From assembly GCA_035041965.1 (NCBI GenBank), contig JAPYMA010002209.1, positions 1 through 64,000 of the forward strand: DNA of 64,000 nucleotides, read 5' to 3'. This DNA is from Anisakis pegreffii. Its lineage: Eukaryota; Nematoda; Chromadorea; Rhabditida; Anisakidae. The position numbers were made by a program, and so were the translations under genes. The notes beneath the pieces are model-generated. The model ran no database searches. It worked only from the letters and a program-made list of their open reading frames with translations, and was not told the origin of the DNA. Below are positions 23,443 through 36,300 of the stretch, piece after piece. Each line of letters opens with the position of its first letter. Positions within the stretch are counted from its first letter, which is position 1.

Positions 23443-26400
23443 TGTTTTTGTATCAGTGTCATCAGTCGAATATCCTCTGATTTGTTCAGGACCTTTGCCC
23501 AATTTAGTGTTTGCCCCAAATCCAGCGCCCCTTCAGTCCGGTCTAGCCGAAGCGTTGTGGACACGCTATTTTTGTTACCTTAAGTCGGGTACTGTATTTG
23601 TTAGCGTAATGCCACTGTATTCTTTGTTATCGTACAATTGTATTTCTCATTCTCGTAACTTTTCACTCTGAATGTTCAGTTTTGTCGTCTGTTGTCTCAA
23701 GCCTGATCGCAAATCCTATCTGAAAGGAAAGGTAACAACAAATAGTGTGTTAGAAGATGCTCGTCATTCGCTCAAACTTTCATTTTATCGTTTTATTATC
23801 ATTTTATCGTTTTCTTGAAAAATATTATTATCATCATTATTATTCATTATTGTTAGTACTCAATAATATCATTCATTATTCTTATTTATTATAACTATTA
23901 TCATTAGTTTCCATCGTTTTTCTTGATTTCTTTTACTTCACCATTTTAATTTTTGTTCCAAATTATCTTTATTATGGCTATTCCAGTCTCATTGATCATA
24001 AGATTTTCAGCTTTTATGCTCTCCTTTTAAATGTTCCTTGTGTTGTGGATCGCGAAGCGATCGTCGATTCTTTAAACAGTTTGTGTGAATGAATTGGAAG
24101 AACTCTCTCTTTTTTTTTTCAAATTCAGTATACTAAATTCATGTGATGCATTCTTCAGTGAAGTCAAGTTTTATTGGATTGACGGAGTTAATTTTCTGCT
24201 CGAATAAATTATTGTTGCGTTGGGACGATAATGCGTCGCAATAAGCTTACTGTGAATTCGATGTGATTTGTCGTACAATTTTTCAAGTTTTTAGTGAGTG
24301 ATTCATATGCGAATTTCTTCAATGGTTTTTTTCTTGTTTTGCGTTGAAGAATTTCTTGCTTTTTGCTTTTCAACTGACTGAGAGTTTTGTTCGTTATGAT
24401 AATTATTATGTTTCGTTTTTTTTCATCATTCATTTTCATCATCTCCGTTCGCGTTTGTTCATTCATCAGATATTTGACGAGGTTTAGGTCGAGGGTGAAG
24501 TTGAAGGTTTGCAGAACGCGCTGTGTCCTAATACATATTCGTTTCTTACATTTCCAGAAATGTGGTTTTATTATTCGTTTCATTTCCCTAATCTCTCAAA
24601 TGATTTCTTGTTCAACTGTAATTGTTTCGAGACAAATTCAATTAAGATTTCAAATTATTTCACTCATTCATTCGTTGAATTGTTTGTTCTGAATGTAATT
24701 GTGAACTTAATTCTTGTGTTTCTGGTGTTACTATTGCTGTTCTCATGCATTTCACACATCCATCGTATACTTAATTTTGTTTTCTTTTGGAAGCATAGTC
24801 GGAGTCGAGTACGTTATCCGAGGAATTGGAACCGGAGACTGAATGTAGTTTTGAACAGTGACCTGAAGTTCCATTAGTAGTTTGACCGTTCGCGCTATTC
24901 TCAATAATTGATTGTTCCATGCTCCACAGTCACTCTCTAATTCAGGATTTGTTTATAGCGTTTTGAGGTAAAAACGCGTGATCATAATATTCCAACCGAA
25001 GAAAAACATTGGAAGTCATCAGAATTCAGAGTGTTTCTCTGAGAAACATTTCAATTGGAGCATGTCTTGTTTCTTATTTCTTATTCTGATTCTTCAGAAC
25101 GATATTACGCGAGTTTCAATGGTCGATTCTGAGCGCATTTCAGAAATGAAATTTCAGTTGAATAAATTCTGATTTGAGAATGTGAATGTGTGATTGATAC
25201 AATGGAAACTTTTGCGATGCAGTTGAAAGCATCGCGATTCGGTGATTTCTTGATGCGATACAATAAGTAAATTATGTTGAGATGACGAACAACAGAAATG
25301 AAACAATTGATGAATACACACACACACATTCGAATGCTGATTGATTGCTAGAATGTTAAATCCAAATCAGCAATTCGATCAACGAACAAACCACCAAACG
25401 AACCAATAAATCGTTGGGGCGTACAGTATGGTGACAGGTAAATACAGTACTGATGGCCAAATGTGTACTTGCAGCGTACAGTAACCGAAAATAGTGGCTG
25501 TATACAGTAAACAGCAACATGCCGTAATCGTAAGTAACAATTCTATACGACGATCGCAAATAACTGTAGCTTACAGAGATCAGCGAGAAGTACAATGTAT
25601 AGTGAGTATTTCATACCAGAAATGACAACGGTGTGCAGTTAATACAGTTACTCCAACGATAAACCATCAAAAGTGAATACTGTACGCAGTATTCATTCTT
25701 GACCAACCACTATACCATGCGCAACCTGGAAACCGAGACCAATAATTCATGTTTTAGTATGGCGTTACACTGAACTGGTCAAAACGTTTGTCATGCAAGA
25801 AGCTAGATCAAATACTTTTCGTGAAATGAAAAACCATGTGCCAAAATCTGATAGTGAATAAACTCCAAATACTACGACAGATTCTCGTTCATCAATGCTC
25901 TCTCGGAATGTTATTCGCCATTTAAAAGGACTGCTTTCAAATTCATTGAGTTTGCGAATTTCAAAATCTCACGACAGAATTTTTTTAAACTGAAACTGAA
26001 AAAACAAAATGAAGTGGGTTGAAGAATTGATCAAGAGATAGCGAAGAAACAACAAATAAAACAATACAACGAAAGAAAGATTCTAGGAGCTGAGGTGTGA
26101 ACGAACAACAACTGAATGAAGTGAAAAGGTACGTAATTCATTGATGGTGAAACGTAACAAATTCATTAGGAAAATCACTGCTTCAAAAAATCATCATCAG
26201 CAGATAATTAAACGGAATCGAGTCGCTCTGAAGGACTCATTCTTGGGGCTTTTCAAAGCTGTTTGAGCTTTTAAGGATTTCAAAATATTCGAGTAATCTC
26301 CGATGTTTCACTTTCTTGTGTTATGCTCACGTTCAAATAGCACAAAACTGAAGTGGACTTTTGATCCCTCGAATTTGACCTTTGCAACACGAAATTCTGC

Positions 26401-27171
26401 TGAGTGATCGTCTGAGTTGAACAGTTCTTGTACGAAACAACTGTTTGGACTATCTCTTTGACTGATGAAAATTTCTTATCTACTATGAGACTGCGATGAT
26501 TAATACGTTTGCAAAAGTGATTTCGATCAAAAATTGATTCGAACAAAACTTTAAGCTATTCCATTACATTATAAAGATTTTACCTTGAGAGGAAGCACCT
26601 CATTGTGGTGTTTTTTCAATAATTTCGACACTCCAAACATCTCTCATAAGTGCTCTTTGGAAAATGTCACAACATCGCAATGTCACAACTAAAACAGTTA
26701 AGGACTAGAGAATAATGGGAAACTTTTTGAGGCAATGATATCGCTTTTTAACCGAAATAAAAACATATTGCATACATCGAACGCATCGGAGTTATTGCAC
26801 CACTGATGAGTGATAGGTCCGTTATGAGGTAATTTGCTTCAAATTTAAATGGGCCACAATGATTGCTTGACTACTGGCGTTGAGAGTCAGGTCAGCCATG
26901 TATTCAAGCTCCGAATTGGAGCTGATAACAAGTTTAAAATCTCAGACAGATTTAATTGAGAGATGAGGTTGAGAATTCAGTCTCATTTTCAATGGATAAA
27001 CCAACCCGCTTATCACCCAGTCAACAATGCGTTCCAAAATTATCGCATCGAAGGAAACAATTGATCACAAACGAACGAATATGACAATGAACAATATACA
27101 GAAGCGCATCAATTTACTCATAATCTAATAAATGTGATATCATATTGTTAGTTATCTTCTAATGAACAGTT
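23443..27171. other. intergenic region between convergent genes
   Basis: No gene recognised. It contains AT-rich ORFs of low complexity (23.8-24.9 kb), an exon-like acidic segment at 24799-24861 (see findings) and the TACAGTA cluster at 25422-25694. Confidence 0.6.
25422..25694. repeat. cluster of TACAGTA/TACTGTA motifs
   Basis: TACAGTA is found at 25422-25428, 25443-25449, 25477-25483 and 25503-25509, with a variant TACAGTT at 25643-25649 and the reverse complement TACTGTA at 25678-25684. The last copy sits in a hairpin, GAATACTG-TACG-CAGTATTC (25675-25694). No coding frame is supported through the region. Confidence 0.6.
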
Positions 27172-27177
27172 TTTATT
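27172..27177 (-). terminator. poly(A) signal of eva-1
   Basis: TTTATT on the + strand reads AATAAA on the minus strand, 51 nt past the eva-1 stop codon. This implies a very short 3' UTR of about 70 nt. Confidence 0.75.
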
Positions 27178-27227
27178 CAATATGAACATGAATCTTTAGC
27201 AGATTATCACAAACACTCATGCAACAA

Positions 27228-27352
27228 TCAGCTGTAATAGATATTCGGTGGCACACGTGGCGGTGTCAGCTGTGGAAATCGCATAAAGGATTGACCATTA
27301 CTAGCTAAATCACCCATATCGAAACACGTCCGACTGTCCGTATCAACAAACA
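27228..27352 (-). CDS. eva-1: eva-1 last exon: cytoplasmic tail
   Basis: Residues 464-504. Contains DSRTCFDMGDLASNG and a Pro-rich end, QLTPPRVPPNIYYS, then TGA at 27230-27228. The PPRVPP run could bind SH3 or WW domains and the terminal YY may be phosphorylated; both are inference. Confidence 0.93.
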
Positions 27353-30300
27353 CTGAAAATCACAATGCCACAATTACATTCGTCTAAACAGATCTCAAAT
27401 TTCTCTTGAGAAACTCATAATTCGAAAGTTTATGACCGAAGTTACACTAGACTCAAATTTGCTGAATGAATGGATGAATGTGACCAAAATAAAGTGAGAT
27501 TAATTGAATCATCTGAACCTGCCATTACCATGCAAATATGTGGATCATCAATGATCTAGCATTGATCAAAATGATTTCACTGCTTCCTTTTATCATTCAG
27601 TTTTAACTCTTTTCAAGCGCAAACGTGCGAGTTTCTAACAAGTAAACGAAAGTTACATTTTCATCATTTTCGAGGAGATGCTTTCAATTCTGTGAATAAC
27701 AGAAATATGAACGAATTTAGAGTTCCACAAACTCACTCGGACTGGTCTGATTACTGTCAATAAGCGAACTGAATTCCGTTGATTTCGCCAAATGCAGCAT
27801 CTGATTCGATTTTGTTTTCCGTTTATTAGTGCACTGAACAATAATACATGCTAACAATATTAAAATTATGCCTACTGCAACGCCCAACGCTGTGTACAGA
27901 AAAGCTTTCTCTTTGTTTGCTGAAAAAATTATATTTATTACATCTATTATTACGATGATATTTCAAAGCAATCTTATCCACACAATCTCATTCATAGCCA
28001 ACTTATCAACGTTGAAAACATTACTCCTATCATGAACAGTTATATTTATAAGATATTCACATATCTCAGAGTTATTTTTCACGTTTACCGCATGGAACCT
28101 CTGTCTGAAGTTTGCCCAGCCAAATGGAGCGCTCAGATCAAATATGAATCGATACTGATTCCGAAAAGAATAATAAGCGACTCACCTTGAATATAGTCCA
28201 TCATTAATAAAAGATCATTGAGAATAGCGATTGCGTTTGAGGTACTTTCTTTGAGTTCACCCTCTTTTGATGGGTGAATCCCGTCACTGTTCGCCAGTGC
28301 TCTATCGCCTGATACCGAAGAAGAGCCATCGTAAACTTCGGGTACGTAGGCAGCTGAAAATTGCTTATGGTTTTTGTTCAATATTCGCTTACTCAATTCG
28401 TTTCCGACAGCTAATCATTCATGTCTCCTTTCAACTGACAGCTCATTCAGCCTTTATCCAAGTGATTTTCATCTGCGACACTGGTACATCACTCGTTTCC
28501 GAATTACTCAGTGAAAGCAATGTTATCTGGTCTCAGTCAGGCAGTGAGCTAAATTATATCTGATCCAGCCAATAGGTTCTACTTATGTGCTCTTTTACAG
28601 TTCTGGTTTTATGCAAAACAGTTAACATTCGTTAATGAATGCTAACTTATTCCACCGTTCAGTGCAATATTTCTTTCAATCGCTCATTCCACTCGAGATG
28701 ATCTCCACTAAAGGATTAAGTGCCCCACTCGATGAACACAAAAATATCCCTAGCTATACGAATGTGTTCTTGATAACCGCATAACCATGCGCAATAAACC
28801 ATAAGGGCTGTGCACTTGATTCGTTGAGTGTCTGTCCATTATGTAATAACGCTTGAAGAAATACTGAACCCATAAAAAACATCAAGTAACATATAATTAT
28901 ACTAAGATTGAACGCATTTTGCAGCTAGCGTTCTTCCATTCATGCGTATGAGCAACTGAACGAAACCAAAATCAATTTCATTCAAGCACCCGCTCAAAGA
29001 GATTATAGATTAAGCTGATTTATATTCGTGCTCAATTCTTTTAGTACCACAATAAACTGAAAGTGACCGTGTAATAGAAGTGTTAAATCATTTCACATAA
29101 CTCACCGTCATTACTGATTTTACCGGTGTTCATCTGGCGATTGTATTGAGAATCGCGTTGTTGTTGATTACGATGCGATGAGGTGCCTTTCGGCGGTTCA
29201 TCACCAACCAACTTGGGTTGTTGTTGGGACGGAATATGGCCTAGACTGTGCTCAATTTGAGCGTGATGAGAGGCCAGCGGACCAAGTTCCTTCAAATGAT
29301 GAAGCGGTGGTATCACTTTATCGGTGTTGATAATCATGCATTGTTAAAAACAACAAAAACAACGATATTTTATAAACAACTCATCATAACCACACATTTT
29401 AAGCATTCAAAACGTTTACAACCGTGAATTCTTGAAGTGATCCATTTTCAGAATGAAATTTTTCTTACTTTAGAAATTTCTTTCATCGTTTCCAGTGATC
29501 CCTTTACGGCAGCTTCACTGAACACTTCGTCGTTTACTGAAAATGTTTTGGCTCGATGAAATGATCAACATCAACTTTACATACTTGAAAAAATTAGAGA
29601 GGTAATTGTTGTTTCGAAATGAGGAAATTTTTTGTTTTGTTATAATTTTCAATCTCATAAAAAATTTCAGTCTCATTCGATGATCAAAATTTTTGCGAAG
29701 GATCAAATATGCTGTTAGCAGAAGAATTTTTTCGAGTGTTATCACATTCGAAATATTTGTTTCATCAGGAAAATTCGACTGGGCATTTCAAATGAGATGG
29801 TACACAAAAAATTTACGCTCATCTCTGTTGTCTCCTAATCATATCAAATTCTCAGAAACTTACCACACATGAAAATAAGACTCAAGTATTTATGCACTCC
29901 ATATGGACATGGATTTCCGAAGAAATGGTCGTTGATCGCCAGTGAGCATTCGGTTTGTGCGTGACAATCGTGTAATAACCTTCCCAAAACGTCCAAAACA
30001 CAATCTACAAATCGCATTTGCTCTGAATCAAACATGAACCATAAATTTGAGAAGATATCCTAAATTCATTCATTTTGCTTAGTCATACACAATCGTAATC
30101 TCAGTTTCCTACTCTGAAAACGATCTTCCAAAAGTTTATTCTCTTCAAGACACTTTGCAACTAATATTTTCGCACTATTCGCGTGTATGTTTTCATATCG
30201 TTGCCCTGAATTTACTTTAATGCTAACATTCTGGCTGCCACCAGTAATTTCTCCTTAAGCTTTCTCCTAATAAGATTATCTGTAAAAGATGTCATCGGTT

Positions 30301-33300
30301 TGATCATCATCATGATCGTAGATTGATTTAATTAATGCAATAGATTGTTTTTGCGGTTGGCTCATCTCTTGTTGTTAAATGACGTCTCGTAAGCTATCTA
30401 ATAGTAAATGCTTTACTCTAGTTATCCATCTCTGATGTTATTATTGGCATCTGCTGCCATTAATATAATATCATGTAAATATCCATCATCATCAGCAGCA
30501 GCACCACTGCAACGGCACATCCACTGACTGATTCATTATGTTCTGTTTATCCCATATCCTCAAGTAGCTAAATTACAGTCTCTTTACATGACACTACCAT
30601 CCGTAAATGTTCACATGCTCATCTATGCCCCTCTCCAGTGATCAACCTCAATAACAATAATACCAATGATAGCATTATTATACCAGCACTTTGAACTCAA
30701 GAGGTCACTAGCGATATCGCAAGCATGTGCATGTTAGTTATAATTCAAAGCGAACACAAACACTTCAACTCATCTGAACCGATGGTTCGGTGCCTTTATT
30801 AATTACCAATCACCGCTAATCTGAACATCAGCCTTCGGAATGAAACCAGTCAAAGAATAAGCGAATTTCACGATAAGTATTAAATGATACCTTTCGCAAC
30901 CGGTGTATTCGGTGTGCAGTGCATCGCTTGACCGTTGACAGTACGTCCGTACTGTGCCGAATAAATGGCCAATCGTTTATTCGGCTTACAACTCAACTGC
31001 ATATTTGATCCTTCGCAAAAGTTTTGATCATCGAATGAGACTGAAATTTTTTATCAAACTGATATTCTTCCGTGTAGACGAACATTTTCCATCAAATTCA
31101 TCTCGACGAACTTCTTTCAGAATGAATACAAATCTGAGATGTAATTGAATTTGTGTTTGAGTATGCATAACGTTTCTGATTTGAATTATATCAATGGCTT
31201 CTTACTCGGTTTGCATTTATAAGAAATTTGCAAATATTTTGATGTGTTCGGACATGGATCACGATCGAAGAACGACGGCTTGACAACAATTTTACACTTG
31301 CGTTTATTTCGACATTGCTCGATTACTTTCTGAAACATAATCATTATTTCACACTTCTCCAACAGTCTAAATTGCAACGGTCGTATAGAAGTCATCCTCA
31401 ATGGATTTAATATTCAGAGCTCTGCATATCATGATAAATACTGCGAGAATCAGATATGTACTGAATGAATCGTAACTCAACAATTCAGCAGTGCTTCAAA
31501 ATCTTTGGAATTGCATTCCCCGAATGATCTCATCGAGCATTTAAGTGGATAATCATATAAGGAATTCCTCATTTGAACTCAAGAAGATAATCGCTCGAAA
31601 ATGGCAATTTCCCTAAGTGACTCGATAATCGCATCGGAACACATTGCACCGATCATCAAACCACCTGTTCCTGATGGTTCTCTCAGCAATAAAATCACTT
31701 TATTGTTCAGCGGATTTCTTTCAACTTTTATTCGACGTCTTTTTCGGAGCATACAAAAAGCACAGGACAAAAATACTTCATGAGAAGAAGTGACATAATC
31801 GATTCCTTTATTAGTAGTATTTTTGAATGAACTCTCAAACTTATCGTTAGACAGACGTAATCTTTGAACATCAGTCTCGCATTGGGTAGTTTTAAATACC
31901 TTCAAGCAATCTTTATACTCAGCTTTGCTCAGCAATATGATAGTTTCTTGATGCTTTCGGATAGGTGAGATTCTCTGCTACCAGAAAAATATAGATTACC
32001 AACGGATAATGTTTGGTTCTACAGATCTAACTACTTTACTGATGTCAGTTCATACTGTTGAGTGATCTCATCACACGCACTTCTGATCTTTATATTGATG
32101 AACAGTGTTCTAGGATGGAAATACAGGGGCACTAGCTTCAATCCATAGGTGTTCCTACCTCAAATCTCAGGTCTCAAGCTATAATTGTTTAATCTCCTCA
32201 TGCTTAACGCATCATGTCGATCTCTTAAAGTAGATCTACTCAATCTGTCGAAATACATCTCAATGAATTCGAAATTATTCCACAATCAATCCCCCACCCC
32301 TCTCCAGCAGAAAAATTCACAATCAAATAATTGCCAAATGCAGTCTGATCGCATTCTTTCACTGCTTTTATTAGGTTCTTTAAGAATTTTGATTTATTGT
32401 TTTCGTTGAATTCAAACCAACAAACAGTGAATAGCAATTGAGAATGAAATATTCTGTCCACAATCTCGCGTCATACAGACTCTGATCAAGGCTAATTGCT
32501 AGTTACTGTTGCGAAATCCCATAAAACTGTTCACATAAACTTTTCATACAGCTGACTTGTTGACCTTCAGTAAAACGGGGAATTCATCTCACTTGAAGTA
32601 TTCTAATGTTATTCTACTATTGAGCAGTTTATTTACTTCGATTTCAATGTAAATTCGTTCAAAAATTGTAAAATTTTGGAATCTTCTATTGTAAAATGAG
32701 CAATAGATAAACGGATGGATTGGTCAACTGACATTCGATAGAAAGAAGTGAAATGGAGGCGCGATTTTGACTAATCACATCATCACATATGCAAAATAGC
32801 GTAAATTTCGATATTGCTCCCAAATTTTGGCCAATTTTCAGCTCTAAATTCACTGACTTCACAGAAGAAAGACTCTTCTGATGGGGATTTCTGAATGTGA
32901 AATTCCCTCGCTACTAGTTCGAAAAGTCAGAAGTTTATTTGCCGTCATTGGAGCGAATGATATGTGCATCATTAAATCAGTAGTTCTCATTTCATAAAAA
33001 CATTTATTGCCTTCAAATACTCTTTAATGAACACTTTCAATCGCGTTTATTCCTCTACTTTATTACTTCTCGACTGAGAAACCTAAAAATGAAGTCTTAT
33101 TTTGCGAAAATATATTTTTAAAGTACGTCGGATATGTGTGAAGTAACGGCAAAAAACACAAACGATGTCAGAGAATTTCGGAACTTTAAAGATTTTACTC
33201 ACTTCTACGCTACGAAAAACGAGGGGAATAAAGTTCTCATTGAGATTATTCTGCTTAATGTTGTTCGAAAACTATTCTAATGAGAGCGTAGTGTATTTAT

Positions 33301-36300
33301 TTCTCAACGTTAATTTACGATCTTTTCCGAGGTCATTTCTCATTTTTCTTCTAATTCTTCTTAAAAGATTCACCCATCCATCTGTGTTGATCTTATCTGA
33401 CAGCTACAAAATGAACAAACAACTTCGATGCAACGAGAACGATCGAACAGCAACACGAAACGAACAGTTGCTAAGCATTTATTAAGAAATTCATGTCAAA
33501 TCTCAACAATGATGAATTGTTTTGAGTTATTGCTGTTGTTATTGTAGTTTTATTACGTGTTTCTGTCATGTTTCATTGGACTTGCCCACTCACAATATCA
33601 TCAGCATCAGCACTAGTTTCTGTACGTAATAAATGCGTAAAACATTCATCTTTCACTCATCGAAAATACTCTTCACTGCGTAATGATTCAATCACCAACA
33701 ACTTCCCAAGATGTTTCTTCCTTCCACACAAAACAAACCATAATGTTCATAAAGAAACATTGCCGGAAAATTAGCCACGAGTGAGTAAAAATCCTCAAAA
33801 TAATACTGCAGCTTGCATTATAGTTCACATTGGAATGTTGCTTCATTCATTTCATCTTCAATTAATTTATCGTTAACGATGATTGGCCACTTTAAGCACA
33901 AAGAACAGTCACTATCGGAAATCTTCGGCTTCCGCTTAAAGCAAATCAAAGCGAATGGCGCCTTTTCAACCCTCAAAAATCATTTCTTCTATTAGTTTTG
34001 ATCACAAATGATCCTAGTGCATTATTTCTCTGACTCTAGATGGATCTAATCGAGTGAACGAAAATAACAACGTATTTAGTTGATTCATCAACTGTTACTG
34101 TATGAGAAGCAACTGACACTACTGTCAATTAAAGCAAATGCTCTCTTCTCCAAATAAAGCTATCCGTTCTTCATTTAATAGCATCTTCAAACATTTGGAT
34201 TAATGGATTCGATTGAGTCAAACAGAATTTCCGTTCCTTCAGACGTTCACATAGACTCCGGACGGAGGCAGGCGCCTTTGTCGGCTGCGCATAGATCTTT
34301 TGCTTTTTCCTCTCGTGCTCCGGAAATGAAACGGTAACTTAAGAATCTATTGTGCACTCTGGATCGTTGCACTTCTTTGAACGCTGATAATTGCCACTAA
34401 TTACTTTTTTCGACTACAATTATAAAAATAATGATAATGACAGTGTTAATGATAATGTCAGTGATACTAATAATGATAGTGATGGCAGGCAACATTGATA
34501 GTTCTAAGCTCATTCACCGAATCAGCACAGGTTCGTTGAGTTGTTGAAAAAAGATAAGTTATTAACTTAATAGTGGAATTAAAAGCTGACAACAACGAAA
34601 ATGCTCCACGTTGATTGTATCATATCAGATCAAAAATTTTGATCAGAATCAATGTTATGATCGCAAATTCCTTCTTTTCTTCTTGTTTAAAATAAATTAG
34701 CGATGGTAATACGCAAGCAATTCGTCTTTTTGATTTATCTTCGATTTTTTTGCGTTCAACAATGAAAATAGTTCGGAATTTGATGCTAAAATAACAACAA
34801 CGATCACTGAAGTTTTATTATTACAATATTGATTCGAGTAGTAAAGCGGATCGAGAATCGAGAGTGTAAAGTGTGAAACTATGCGATTTTTACGTGAATA
34901 ATTGGAATTTTGAATAGTCAGAGGCATAGGTAATTTATTCGAGAAGTAGCATATTCTAGCGAATAATAATGCGCTACTTCAGTGATTTATTACACATTTT
35001 ATTGGCAATGAGCTATTTTATTCGCATTTTACTGCAAACAATCACCCTTCTGGAGTATAACCGACAAGCCAAGAGCATTTCGCTGGTGTTCCAACTTATC
35101 ATATTGGTCAAAAAGTAATCTCCAGTTAGATTTCCCACCATCAAAACATTACTTCAAAAAGCAATCGAACTTCGCCGATATATCAAAAATTCACAAGCAG
35201 CTACAAAAACATGCCCAACGAAACAGGTTCCATACACATAATGGCAGAATGTTTTAATTTTTCGCAAAATTCAATGCAACTAAAATGCAGAAAAATAAAA
35301 TCAGGCTGAAGTTCCGACAGGAATTCAGCTCCTTCAAGCTGTAATGCTCACTGTGAGACCAAATGCACTATGCTAACGTGTGCCAGCAAAATCTTTCAGA
35401 AGTGGCAATATCAATGATCAATCTACGCAATGATCTGCTTAATAAGCCATCAAAGTATCATGTTGTCTGCAAGTTACAGTATAATCACCCATTTACGATA
35501 TATTCATTCATTTGCTCTTCTAACAACTAAGCAAATATACCAAATGAATGCTACACCACAATAATGAAATGATATCCGTGAACAATTTAGCAGCTGTCAA
35601 GATATTGACCAATTTATGAAGTGAACTTTCCTTGAACTTTGAGTAGCCAGATATGGGATTTGTTCGGGATGAGTGGCTTAAGAGGAGTGATACGGGATAC
35701 TAGTAGCTTTCCTAAGATATCCCTAGGTAAGTGGACGATATCTTAAATCCCTTAAAGCCTATATCGTGAAACCGCACACCAAATCAACAACCTAATCACT
35801 TAATCCCTGTTCAATCATGAAATGTGATACAGTCATTGGTCAGACTGATCTGATCTGCTGTCGAAATGTTTTCAGTCAGTACCTTTGCACCTTAACTGAT
35901 GAGTCGAGAAGTAAGAAATTAAAAGATTTATCGTTGTTTAGCGACAAAATTTGACACTGAAGAGGGAAATCTTTCATATTGCTTAATGATTTATTTCATC
36001 TTGTAATAATTGACCACTTGATTGGCAATTATGAGTGACCAAATGACCTTTGATCTAGTTAACGTATTCATTTTCATTCATCAATCAAGACAAGTGAATG
36101 TATTTTTGATGCTATCGCAATCCTTCGTTTGATTGTACAATATCCCATAATTCAAGAGCACTTTCGCTATTCTTTTCAGCATACCGATAACAATAATGAT
36201 TTACAATGTATTCTGATTCATTAATTGTTGATATTACTTTGAACATCATTCAAAACGATCCGCACAAGTAATTCCCGAGAGAATTTAACCTCAAAATAAC

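Noticed and set aside
31579..31935. 118-codon minus ORF in eva-1 intron 2
   Set aside because: No SUEL or other motif and no phase fit between eva-1 exons, which already join correctly without it.
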